DNA from: Dallia pectoralis
Taxonomy: Eukaryota > Chordata > Actinopteri > Esociformes > Umbridae
Length of the DNA: 64,000 nucleotides
Assembly: GCA_029465975.1 (NCBI GenBank)
Contig: CM055761.1
Location: 194,853 to 258,852, forward strand
Direction: 5' to 3'
A program made the position numbers and the translations under genes. The notes under the pieces are model-generated. The model ran no database searches. It saw only the letters and a program-made list of their open reading frames with translations, and was not told the origin of the DNA. This document shows positions 37,016 to 47,054 of this stretch, in pieces; the stretch's first letter is position 1, and each line of letters starts with the position of its first letter.

Positions 37016-39508
37016 AAAGGCATGTTCATGCTCACCTGCAACAAACTACCCCATCTCCTTAGTTTGCACACACACACACACACACCCACTATAGCAGTCT
37101 GGGGTCTAGACCGGCCTTGTTCTGTCCAGTAGAGTAACTAATCTCTCCTGGCATGCCATTCCAGTTGGTTTTATAATTGAAAATAATTAGAGAATTGGGC
37201 CAAAGGTTTAAGGTGTTGAGGTCAGTGGTTAGCTAGTTATTCGGGGAAAAGATGCATGTCTTTGGCTGCATTCACTTCAATCCAAGGGACCTGAGGAGGA
37301 GATGTGACTGGTGTCAAACATGAGACTGTAAACCAGCTGTACTCCGTATTTAATAGGAGGAGATCTGGATGTGACTGGTGTCAAACATGAGACTGTAAAC
37401 CAGCTGTACTGCGTATTTAATAGGAGGAGATCTGGATGTGACTGGTGTCAAACATGAGACTGTAAACCAGCTGTACTATGTATTTAATCCTCAGTTCCTG
37501 CAGTGGACACGTTTAAAAGTATTGCAGATCTTGATACTGCTTTTGATGCAGGGGATCGTGAAATAGAGCATATTATCCTGGATATTGGCATGTCAGTAGA
37601 ATCTGCCTTATGGTTTAAAAACTATTTATCAAAATAATCACAATGTGTGCAGGTACAAGGTCTCACCTGTGAATGTGATAAAAGGATGTGGCTCAGTTTG
37701 GTTCTGGGACCACTCCTGTTTACAATCTACATCTATGCTTATGTTATTTATGTGGATATTAAAGGGTGTGCTTCAGGGTTTGGTTCTGGGACCACTCCTG
37801 TTTACAATGTACATCTATGCTTATGTTATTTCTGTCGATTTTAAAGTGTGTTCTTCATGGTTTGGTTACATAAAACACATTGGCATAAATGTACCCCAAG
37901 CTTACTAAAATGTATTTGCAGGCGATACTGGGAAAATAATATTTATTTTTCAGCAACCTCTCAAATTTGAGCTTTTTTTCAGTAACAGCTTGCTTTCGAT
38001 ATTGAACAACAAAGATTTAATCAGCAAAAAATGTCCAATGTCCAAATGCTGATAAAACAAAAATGGTGTTTTCAAACTCAAAACAAAAGTCAATAGATTC
38101 CCATTACTTAGTACAGTGCATGGTTATATAATTGAGTCAGTATTTGTATAAATACTTTTTTATGATATTTTTAATCTTTTAATCTTTCTCTTCCTCACTC
38201 AGGATCTACCCAGAGATAATCAATGACCACCAGCGTCAGGACTACAAGAGGGAGTTTGATGCAGACCTGAGGGAGTACAAAAATCTGTGTGCTGAAATGG
38301 ATGACATCAGTGACCAGATGAACAAACTCAGCAGGCAGCTGGATACATTGGATGAGAACTCTGTCAAGTACCAGGTGAGAAAGTCAAGTACCAGGTGAGA
38401 AAGTCACGTACCAGGTGAGAGTCACGTACCAGGTGAGAAAGTCACGTACCAGGTGAGAAAGTCAAGTACCAGGTTGGAAAGTCACGTATCAGGTGAGAAC
38501 GTCAAGTACCAGGTTGGAAAGTCAAGTACCAGGTGACAAAGTCACATACCAGGAGAGAAAGTCAAGTACCAGGTGACAAAGTCAATGAGAGAGACACATG
38601 CCCAGTTGGGTAGAAATACTGCACTTGCCCAGTTGGGTAGAAATACTACCAATTGAACTTTGCTTTTTACTCTTTACTTCAGATGGCAGCAGAGGAATAT
38701 AATAATTTCAAGGACGTTAAGAGGGTGAGCAGGATTATTATTGTTGACCTGTTTTGTTATTATTATTGTAGACCTCTTTTATTATTATTATTATTGTAGG
38801 ACTGTTTTATTATTATTATTGTAGACCTGTTTTATTATTATTATTGTAGAGCTGTTTTATTATTATTATTATTATTGTAGACCTGTTTTATTATTATTAT
38901 TATTATTGTAGACCTGTTTTATTATTATTATTGTAGAGCTGTTTTATTATTATTATTATTGTAGACCTGTTTTATTATTATTGTAGACCTGTTTTATTAT
39001 TATTATTGTAGACCTGTTTTATTATTATTATGATAGACCTGTATTATTATTATTATTATTATTATTGTAGACCTGTTTTATTATTATTATTATTGTAGAC
39101 CTGTTTTATTATTATTATTGTAGACCTGTTATAGTATTATTATTATTATTGTAGACCTGTTTTATTATTATTATTGTAGACCTGTTTTATTATTATTATT
39201 ATTGTAGACCTGTTTTATTATTATTATTGTAGACCTGTTATAGTATTATTATTATTATTGTAGACCTGTTTTATTATTATTATTGTAGACCTGTTTTATT
39301 ATTATCATTGTAGACCTGTTTTATTATTATTAGTGTAGACCTGTTTAATTCATTAAACCATTTCTTCTATTGTTTATGATTAATAATGTTCCCTCTTGTG
39401 CTTCAGACTCCAGAATACCAGGCTAAAAAGTTGGAATGCCGCAGACTGAGACACAAACTGTTCCACATGAAACGCATGGTGAAGTCTTATGACAAGGCCC
39501 ACTCATAA
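25446..39508 (+). CDS. ocln: Occludin, 7 coding exons
   Basis: Occludin is a four-pass MARVEL-family tight-junction protein that binds ZO-1 through its C-terminal ELL domain. Coding exons are 25446-26219, 26376-26546, 34677-34834, 36722-36922, 38203-38374, 38683-38724 and 39407-39508. They are all GT-AG and sum to 1620 nt (539 residues; human 522). The N-terminus has PPVY and PPYN motifs, suitable for WW-domain ligases. Membrane segments lie near residues 65-89, 155-177, 183-212 and 259-281. The first extracellular loop is extremely Gly/Tyr-rich with GGGYGGGYGGGYG-type repeats. The second loop holds two cysteines (MMCQNLYG and YHYCYVDPQE). The ELL domain starts near YETEYTTGGE and ends in KSYDKAHS. 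Intron 3 (8.1 kb) is mostly satellite DNA. Whether this is the oclna or oclnb copy cannot be told here. Confidence 0.97.
26547..28054. other. ocln intron 3, unique part
   Basis: This is ordinary intronic sequence directly after the exon 3 donor. No array and no recognisable element is seen, which is unusual for this window. The open frame that continues past exon 3 to 26774 is intron read-through. Confidence 0.6.
28055..30319. repeat. Compound satellite: 30-bp core plus variable (AT)n, about 43 units
   Basis: A conserved core (GAGCACCCACATGCTAGTAC then GAGCACCAGC) alternates with AT dinucleotide runs of about 14 to 50 bp. Core variation is minimal: CACCAACATG once near 29409, ACAAGC once near 28936, and GAGCGCC in four units. 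Three AT runs are interrupted by GT. Open frames rich in Tyr-Ile are artefacts. Despite the regular spacing it is not a CRISPR array, because the variable parts are pure AT. Confidence 0.96.
30325..30510. repeat. 44-bp minisatellite, about 4 copies
   Basis: The core TGGCACCGTTATGGGTACCA is followed by GATGGCACCGTTTTGAGGAC. The array directly abuts the end of the AT satellite in ocln intron 3. Confidence 0.9.
30744..33135. repeat. 25-bp satellite, about 95 copies
   Basis: The unit GTCTGGATATATATGGATAT plus GTGAG is repeated for 2.4 kb with many truncated units (for example near 31300, 31850, 32360 and 32470). The 25-bp unit has no stop in any minus-strand frame, so an 847-codon open frame exists on the minus strand. 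It has only the Ser-Ile-Tyr-Pro-Asp-Leu-Thr-type repeat composition, and I reject it as a gene. Confidence 0.96.
33268..33662. repeat. 17- to 19-bp C-rich minisatellite, about 22 copies
   Basis: The unit GTGTCCAACTCCTCCCCCT varies by C-run length and TTCTCC or ATCTCC changes. Overlapping open frames of 120-147 codons on both strands are artefacts. The array is in ocln intron 3. Confidence 0.94.
33944..34521. repeat. 21-bp minisatellite, about 27 copies, CRE-like unit
   Basis: The unit CATGTGTGACATCACGCTTA plus A has CGCTTAA, CGGTTAA and CGGTGAA variants. Nearly every unit carries TGACATCA, one base from the CRE palindrome TGACGTCA. The array is the last one in ocln intron 3 and ends 155 nt before the exon 4 acceptor. 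Long open frames are artefacts; the one at 33938-34768 also runs into ocln exon 4 in a wrong frame. Confidence 0.95.
34900..35264. repeat. 24-bp minisatellite, 15 copies
   Basis: The unit GGTACCACCATGGTCAGTTC plus TGTA or TGCA repeats in ocln intron 4, starting about 65 nt after the exon 4 donor. Confidence 0.95.
35439..35690. repeat. 24-bp minisatellite, about 10 copies
   Basis: The core AGAGCTCCATACTCTATGCA is followed by AAGT. The array is in ocln intron 4. Confidence 0.94.
35691..36721. other. ocln intron 4, remainder
   Basis: This is unique sequence except for a 26-bp tandem repeat of four copies at 36426-36535 (core GGAGGTGTGGCCAATTGTCA). Nothing else is recognised. Confidence 0.6.
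36958..37012. repeat. CA microsatellite
   Basis: A (CA)n run begins about 35 nt after the ocln exon 5 donor. A shorter CA run is at 37067-37085. Confidence 0.93.
37290..37490. repeat. 67-bp tandem repeat, 3 copies
   Basis: The core GTGACTGGTGTCAAACATGA is followed by GACTGTAAACCAGCTGTACT. The array is in ocln intron 5. Confidence 0.88.
37510..37870 (+). mobile_element. Non-LTR reverse transcriptase fragment
   Basis: The plus-strand translation shows DLDTAFDAGDREI, then DIGMSVESALWFKNYLS, then LVLGPLLFTIYIYAYV. These correspond to reverse-transcriptase blocks usually written D..AFDTVDH, WF..YL and GVPQGSVLGPLLFTIYIN. The last block is present twice in tandem (37695-37760 and 37780-37850). 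Frames are broken and both ends are missing, so this is a dead fragment in ocln intron 5. The clade is not determined. Confidence 0.75.
38355..38585 (+). repeat. 20-bp minisatellite spanning ocln exon 6 donor, 11 copies
   Basis: Each 20-bp unit carries the exon 6 end AAGTACCAG and a donor-like GTGAGAAAGTC. The genuine edge is the first copy (exon ends 38374). Six copies keep CAG/GTGAGA; later copies have GTTGGA, GTGACA or GAGAGA. One unit is 18 bp. Confidence 0.95.
38730..39350. repeat. ATT-rich minisatellite, about 23 copies
   Basis: Units of about 22-31 bp are built from (ATT)n plus GTAGACCTGTTTT. The array fills ocln intron 7 from 6 nt after the donor to 56 nt before the exon 8 acceptor. 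Each unit presents a TTATTATTGTAG string that resembles a weak acceptor. Confidence 0.94.
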
Positions 39509-40512
39509 AGATCCACCTGACCGTTATATTTAGTCTTATGACAAGGCCCACTCATAAAGATCCACCTGACTGTTATATTTAGTCTTATGACAAGGCCCAC
39601 TCATAAAGATCCATCTGACTGTTATATTTAGTCTTATGACAAGGCCCACTCATAAAGATCCACCTGACTGTTATATTTAGTCTTATGACAAGGCCCACTC
39701 ATAAAGATCCACCTGACTGTTATATTTAGTCTTATGACAAGGCCCACCCATAAAGATCCATCTGACTGTTATATTTAGTCTTATGACAAGGCCCACTCAT
39801 AAAGATCCACCTGACTGTTATATTTAGTCTTATGACAAGGCCCACTCATAAAGATCCATCTGACTGTTATATTTAGTCTTATGACAAGGCCCACCCATAA
39901 AGATCCACCTGACTGTTATATTTAGTCTTATGACAAGGCCCACTCATAAAGATCCACCTGACCGTTATATTTAGTCTTATGACAAGGCCCACCCATAATG
40001 ATCCACCTGACTGTTATATTTAGTCTTATGACAAGGCCCACTCATAAAGATCCATCTGACTGTTATATTTAGTCTTATGACAAGGCCCACCCATAAAGAT
40101 CCACCTGACTGTTATATTTAGTCTTATGACAAGGCCCACCCATAAAGATCCACCTGACTGTTATATTTAGTCTTATGACAAGGCCCACCCATAAAGATCC
40201 ACCTGACCGTTATATTTAGTCTTATGACAAGGCCCACTCATAAAGATCCACCTGACCGTTATATTTAGTCTTATGACAAGGCCCACTCATAAAGATCCAC
40301 CTGACTGTTATATTTAGTCTTATGACAATGTCCACCCATAAAGATCCACCTGACTGTTATATTTAGTCTTATGACAAGGCCCACCCATAAAGATCCACCT
40401 GACTGTTATATTTAGTCTTATGACAAGGCCCACCCATAATGATCCACCTGACTGTTATATTTAGTCTTATGACAAGGCCCATCCATAAAGATCCACCTGA
40501 CTGTTATCTATA
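39483..40512 (+). repeat. 49-bp minisatellite spanning ocln stop codon, about 21 copies
   Basis: The unit starts AGTCTTATGACAAGGCCCAC and continues TCATAAAGATCCACCTGAC. The first copy encodes the last residues of occludin plus TAA (39506-39508). The remaining copies lie in the 3' UTR. Variants include CACCCATAAAG and CATAATG. Confidence 0.96.
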
Positions 40513-42480
40513 GTCTTATAGTTAAAAGAATCCGACTTTTGTGATAAAACGACTAAATCAATGTATATGAAAGAACACAGATTAAATACATGTTTTTTTA
40601 TCCACCTACAGTAAAGCAAGCAAGGCATTACTAATGGTAAAAAAAAAGATTAATCTGGGGAACATGTACATTGTGTATTTATTATATATATTTTTTACCA
40701 AGGGATTAAAACCGTGCCCTTATTTCTAAAAACATAAATACCGTTGTTAGCAAGCCTGTCTGATCATGTGAGCTAACATTTCAATCCTACACAGATATCA
40801 GTCTGGTCGAGCACTGGGTCAAACCCATCTGGCGGGGGGGGGGGTGTTTCCAATTGGATTGACCATCAACCAGTAATCTGCTTCCTCATCTGATCAGAGT
40901 GATATCTGTTTAGCGTTTTTAAATATATGCTTGCAGAATCCGGTGACTGAAGCTACACTATTTTACTCTTTGAAATACTTCATACACAAACATTGCTCAT
41001 GACCCAAAGCCTACCAACAATGCTATATTCCCAATATGTGCCTAGTGGCAGTGACATGCTAACTTTAACCCAATGGCCAATTGGATAATCAAAATGGGCA
41101 ACTTCAATGTAATTTGACCTGAAGGCTTTGGGCCAATGCTGGTTGATGTTTGCTTTAAATGAGGATAGTGTACATTATGTGTTGTCTCCACTGATGGTTA
41201 CTATTACTTAACTTAGGAATGGAAAAATGTAATTGTAGAGCATGAACCAAATCTACTAGAAAGAAATACTATAAGCACTCCAAAAAAAAGCAAAAATCCC
41301 CTGTTTTCACTTACAATTATTATGACGTATGAGATTTGTCCTATAGTATTTAAAGGCTAACTCTCAGCTGTGTATTATCATATGTATCTGACTTTGTTGG
41401 AACCTAAACCAAAAAGTGTCTGTATGCAACATGGACATTGAAATGATCTGTGTGTTCACTAAACTTTCAAAAAGTGATCTGTGTGTACACTAGTGCATGT
41501 AAATGATCTGTGTGTACACTTGCAAATGAAATGATCTGTGTGTACACTCATCTAGTAAATGATCTGTGTGGAGTGCATCTAGTAAATGATCTTTCTGTGC
41601 ATCTAGTAAATGATCTGTGTGGACACTAGTGCATCTAGTAAATGATCTGTGTGTACACATCTAGTAAATGATCTGTGTGTAGTGCATCTAGTAAATGATC
41701 TTTCTGTGTGTGCATCTACTGTGTGTAGTGCATCTAGTAAATGATCTGTGTGTACACTAGTGCATCTAGTAAATGATCTGTGTAAATGATCTGTGTGGAC
41801 ACTAGTGCATCTAGTAAATGATCTGTGTGGACACTAGTGCATCTAGTAAATGATCTGTGTGTACACTAGTGCATCTAGTAAATGATCTGTGTGTACACTA
41901 GTGCATCTAGTAAATGATCTGTGTGGACACTAGTGCATCTAGTAAATGATCTGTGTGTACACTAGTACATCTAGTAAATGATCTGTATGTTTGTATATGT
42001 TTATGAGTAAAACAGGGCTTTTATTATGAAGTAATTATTAATCATGCAGAGTTAAGAGGAGAACAAAACCATATTTCTGCATTAATGCATAAATGGTAAG
42101 GAGTTGTTTATTTAAAACAACATACAGTGATACTTTATCATTTTGTACATATTGAAGAGTTTTCCTGGGTGTTTTCTCCATGGTAATTCATGGAGTCCTT
42201 AAAAATACAAATCCTAACCAATGGTAGGGGCAGTTTTTTAGGGAAAATAATTTTTTTGTATATTGTGGGAAACATTTGAATGCTCAATTGTTAAATTTTT
42301 GATCTGCTAACTTGTGATTTTCTGTTAATTGATGTGTCACCATTCTACTAATCTACTCCCCATGGAAGTGCTTTTTAGTGTCTTACAGAATTATTTACGT
42401 CTATTTGATTTTTTTGTTATTCATTTGTATTTTTTATGATAAACTGAGGACTTATGAAGAACAACATTTTTACATCCCTG
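40513..42480 (+). other. Probable ocln 3' UTR and downstream region
   Basis: An ATTAAA at about 40704 is one possible poly(A) signal. A 32-bp minisatellite of about 17 ragged copies (core CATCTAGTAAATGATCTGTG) occupies 41435-41992. No gene is seen. Confidence 0.45.
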
Positions 42481-42675
42481 TTATGAGTTTTTTTTACATG
42501 AATTTAATATTGTAAAAGGCAACATAAGTATAATCAAACAGTTGTATAAATGTATAGTTTCTAAAAAGAATTGATTACCACGTCTCTTATTGTATTTTGT
42601 ATAACCGTTACATTTTATTCCCAATCTGTCTCTGTCCTGGACCTTAATATTATGGGGCCAAAACCCACCCGTGCT

Positions 42676-43175
42676 GTTTAACATTTAGTTAACAGCTCTT
42701 TAACCTCTAGTTAACATTTCGTTAACAGCTCTTTAACATCTAGTTAATATTTAGTTATCAGCTGTTTAACATCTAGTTAACATTTAGTTAACAGCTCTTT
42801 AACATCTAGTTAAAATTTAGTTAACAGCTCTTTAACATGTAGTTAACATTTAGTTATCAGCTGTTTAACATCTAGTTAACATTTAGTTAACAGCTCTTTA
42901 ACATCTAGTTAACATTTAGTTAACAGCTCTTTAACCTCTAGTTAACATTTCGTTAACAGCTCTTTAACATCTAGTTAATATTTAGTTATCAGCTGTTTAA
43001 CATCTAGTTAACATTTAGTTAACAGCTCTTTAACATCTAGTTAACATTTAGTTATCAGCTGTTTAACATCTAGTTAACATTTAGTTAACAGCTCTTTAAC
43101 ATCTAGTTAACATTTAGTTAACAGCTCTTTAACATCTAGTTAACATTTAGTTATCAGCTGTTTAACATCTAGTGC
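42676..43175. repeat. 34-bp minisatellite rich in GTTAAC palindromes, about 15 copies
   Basis: The core TAACATCTAGTTAACATTTA is followed by GTTAACAGCTCTT. An about 100-bp higher-order pattern is visible because GTTATCAGCTGTT variants recur at regular intervals. Confidence 0.94.
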
Positions 43176-43379
43176 ATCTCCATGAGGCATATTGACTGTA
43201 GTATGGCTACCTGGCTATCCAGAATCTCAATCAAAGGGCATTTTCACAACTTTCTACCTTTTCAATATATCCAGCACAATACCAGTACCTACAAATGTAA
43301 AACTGACAGATCTTTTCTGGATGTTTCAAATCCCTGGGAGGTCAGGCACCAATGTTGGACAAGAAGGCCAGCCTCACCT

Positions 43380-43990
43380 TACCAATGAATCCCATTGGTG
43401 TTCAGTGAGGTTGAGGTCAGGGCTCTGTGGGGGCCACTGGAGTTCCTCCTCACCAACATCTGTCTTTACGGATGTCGCTTTGTGCACAGGAGCACATTCT
43501 TTCAGAAAAAGGAAAGTCTCTTCCCCAAAATGTTGAAACAAACTAGGAGGCACCAATATGTCTAAGACTTCTTTGTATTCTATAGCATTAGGATGACCCT
43601 TCACTGGAACTAAGAGGCCAAACCCTGAAACAAAGCCCCAGACCAGTATCCTTCCACCAAACTTTACAGCAGGCACTGTGCATTCCGGCAGATAGCTTTC
43701 TCTGGGCATCCGCCACACCCAGATTCGTCCATCAGACTCCCAGATAATGTGATGCATCACTATAGGGAACACATTTCCACTGTTCCAAGTTGTATCCATC
43801 CAACCTGCTATTGAGATGTTGTACGCAAATGCTGACCTAGTTGTGATAGGAGCCAGAAAATACTAAGTATTTGTGCTAAACTAACCATGGCTGTGTGCTG
43901 AATGGTATGGACCTGTGTGTGGGTGTGGCTGAAACATCCCTCCGTCCACATCCCTTCAGTCAAATGGTGTAAGTGCCCAATCCATATCAC
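43380..43990 (-). mobile_element. Tc1-like transposon remnant
   Basis: A minus-strand frame (43799-43374) reads GRIWVWRMPRESYLPECTVP, then KFGGRILVWGF, LVPVKGHPNAIEY, APVHKA, WPPQSPDLNLTEHQWDSL. These are the order and spacing of a fish Tc1/mariner DD34E transposase C-terminal half. The second catalytic Asp position reads Glu (KECAPVHKA, where active copies have an Asp-Asn pair before APVHKA). The N-terminal DNA-binding half is gone. GGGTGTGGCTGAAACATCCC near 43920 resembles the element's outer sequence, implying an internal deletion. It is inactive. Confidence 0.85.
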
Positions 43991-44199
43991 TACCATCCAA
44001 TGTGTTTTGTGTACATGTTTAAGAACTCTCACTTGCACCACCTGCTGGTCAGATAAATAAGGCCAATCAAAATGGAGAAGCACTGGAAACAGACCCGTGA
44101 CCTCATGTCATTGGCTGAGGACAATGGCACCCTAGTTAATCCACTGTTTAATAGGAGAACTGGTTGACTTTGACACATTGTATATTTCTATTATGTTCA

Positions 44200-44500
44200 C
44201 CAGAAGGAAGACAATCAATCAAATGTATTTTATAAAGTCCTTTTTTCAACAACAGTGGTCTAATTTTACCTCTCAGTTTTATCAAAGGAGTGCATTCTTG
44301 AAGAGGAGCTTCCCCACTTCAGGAGTTTAGACATAATACATGTATTTAATAATAAGCTATAACTTCCTGTAGCTTTGAAATAATACTGTAGTCTACCTGA
44401 TTGTAGATCAATCAATCAAATTTATTTATACAGCCCTTTTTACAACCAAGTTGTCACAAAGTGCCTTTACAATCACCCAGCCCGAATCCGACAGATGACC
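44200..44500. mobile_element. Dispersed-repeat fragments
   Basis: Two nearby pieces, TCAATCAATCAAATGTATTT (about 44213) and TCAATCAATCAAATTTATTT (about 44408), are followed by AGCCCTTTTTACAA and TGTCACAAAGTGCC. This is a phrase I recall as common in salmonid-type fish repeats. No coding potential remains and the family is not assigned. Confidence 0.5.
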
Positions 44501-44514
44501 TGCTGGTTCAATAA

Positions 44515-44756
44515 TGGCTGGTGAATGTCAGGCCTTATCAGGTCAATTAGGATGGACTCTCATATGGTGAATGTCAGGCCTTATCAGGTCAATTAGGATG
44601 GACTCTCATATGGTGAATGTCAGGCCTTATCAGGTCAATTAGGATGGACTCTCATATGGTGAATGTCAGGCCTTATCAGGTCAATTAGGGTGGACTCTCA
44701 TATGGTGAATGTCAGGCCTTATCAGGTCAATTAGGATGGACTCTTATATGGTGAAT
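44515..44756. repeat. 46-bp minisatellite, 5 copies
   Basis: The core GGTGAATGTCAGGCCTTATC is followed by AGGTCAATTAGGATGGACTC. Confidence 0.93.
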
Positions 44757-47054
44757 TTATTTGTTCTAAATTCAGTAATGTTACTAAAATTGCTTATTTT
44801 TTGGGACCAAAAAATAAGACAGTAGCATGTACTTCAATGCTCTTTTATAGTGACAAACAAAATCAGATTGTATACGTTTTAATAAATTAAAAACACTAGA
44901 TAATGTACTACCTTTCTTTGTCCAATAGAGGGGGCTATGCAGACAAATGTTTTTGTCAGCAGGCAAGTTAACCTTTTCCTGAGTTTACATCTTTTCCAAG
45001 TCGATTCAACAAAAGCGAACCAAAATAATGTCTTGAAATAATATCTTGGCGAAATGTGTTATGCAAATAGAAAACGTGGAAGAAAGACGATTCCTTCTGT
45101 TCTACTCAATGAAATGGAACATATGAGTATATCGATTACTGTTAAACGATACCTTCTGTTCTACTCAATGAAATGGAACATATGAGTACGATATCAATTA
45201 CTGTTAAACGATACCTTCTGTTCTACTCAATGAAAAAATCAATCACTTTCAGATTAGATCTACTCATACTTTTATTTCTAGTAAAAATAACCATGGTCAG
45301 AAATATACATTTTCTTTACACTTTGGGTTGACAATGGTCATAAAAAACAATATTTATGTAAAACTACACAATCCAGAGAAAATCCAATTTGAGTAAAACG
45401 GATCACTTTTATTTTAGATGTCAACTCTGAGCTTTTCTGACAACACCTGTTTTAAGCATTTCATACACAATTCAAAATGGAAAATAGAAAATACTTTAAC
45501 AACTTTATAACATCTCATATTCTTGCTCTTTCAAGTACTGTAAGTAATTTGGCAGAAAATGCATTGTGACATCATATTGCAGTCCATTGCAGTATTGTAT
45601 ATTATGCACACAACCGCATACACTTTATCATAGTGTCACTGTCAAAAAGCTTTATTATTAGCCCAGCCCTTACGTTTTCCAAGGGGTCAACATGTTATAT
45701 TGTTAGACCAACACATTAGATGCCTGATCAAAAATAACATCTTAGCCCATGGCTAATAACATCTTAGCCCAGGGTTAATAATTGACTTTGCATTGTAGAA
45801 TATATTTTTTACAATAGAAAAAATGGTGTTTAATGCAAATTGACCAGAAAAAAGCCCCTAAAAACATTGTATTTGAAAATAATAATTCTGTACCTTGATT
45901 ACATGGACACAATCACATACTGTCAATGTAGGTATCCATAGCAACACATGGACACAATCACATACTGTCAATGTAGGTATCCATAGGAACACATGGAAAC
46001 AATTTGATGATGTCACCAATGCGTTGATCCCTTAGTATTTATCATAGTATGACATCACAGAGGTTCATCAGTTCTGTTTAAACACTTGTTTAATTATCAG
46101 GCAATCTATACAATCTCTGTCATTGGTATAAAACTTGAGGTAATAATGTATGAGATGGGTGGCTTAGGATGTGTTTGAGGGTTATCAATCGTACATTCAC
46201 CTCTGCTAGCTTCCCGGTGTTTGGCACCGTTTGTACAGTAGCAATTAACGTATGCTATCGCTCTAGGATGTCGAGAGCCCTCTATTTGCATAGCATTCAA
46301 AGATCTACAGTACTACATATGCATATCGTATATGCTACATTTAATACCGTAAGCTCAACATTCATGTTAATCAATACCCAACAATTTACATAAATAGAGG
46401 GCTTGGAAATAAACAGCAAACAATAGAAGTATATGGTTACGTTGTCACAATCCCTACGGCTGTATCTCAATGGCAACCTGGTCGTCTTTTAGTGCACTAC
46501 TTCTGACCAGAGCCCTTGGTGCTGACGTAACAGGGAATAGGGTCCTGTATACCAACGGGTGTAACAGTAGCCTAAGAGACACACAGATCCTGGGGTAAGA
46601 CAGAGTCACAACGGGGGGCGATGAGGATGGAGGTAGAAGTGGTATGTGGCCTTTAGTTAGTCTGTGTTTCGGAGCCCTGTTATGACGCGAGAAGGAGGTA
46701 GAGAAGTAGCAAGAGAAGGAGGAAGAGAAGGAGGAAGAGAAGGACTACGCAGAGGCCATAATGCAGACCGGGAAGCACAGGGTTAGGGTTGACTGAGTCA
46801 AATGATTTCCTTCAGGATACACGTGAAACGGCTAAACGGTTTGAATAGCTCTGTTTCGGGTCCTGGTATTTCCGTGTGCTTCTGCGTGTGTTCCAACATA
46901 ATACTCATCTTTAACATCCTGAATTTACAAAGGTGTCACATGACTGGCTAATCACATGACTGGCTAATCCCTCTCCATCTCATTCTGTTTCTCAGCTAGG
47001 CTCTTGTTCTAGGTTGCTGTGTGTGTGTGTGTGTGTGTCCCAGACTCCTCATCC
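44757..47054. other. Intergenic region including probable nr2f6 3' UTR
   Basis: A 62-bp repeat with 2.5 copies lies at 45087-45232 (core ACCTTCTGTTCTACTCAATG), and a 45-bp two-copy repeat lies at about 45897-45990. The nr2f6 3' UTR begins left of 47055. Minus-strand poly(A) hexamers occur (for example the complement of TTTATT near 45653), but the true end is not decided. A GT run lies at 47020-47037. No further gene is seen. Confidence 0.45.
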
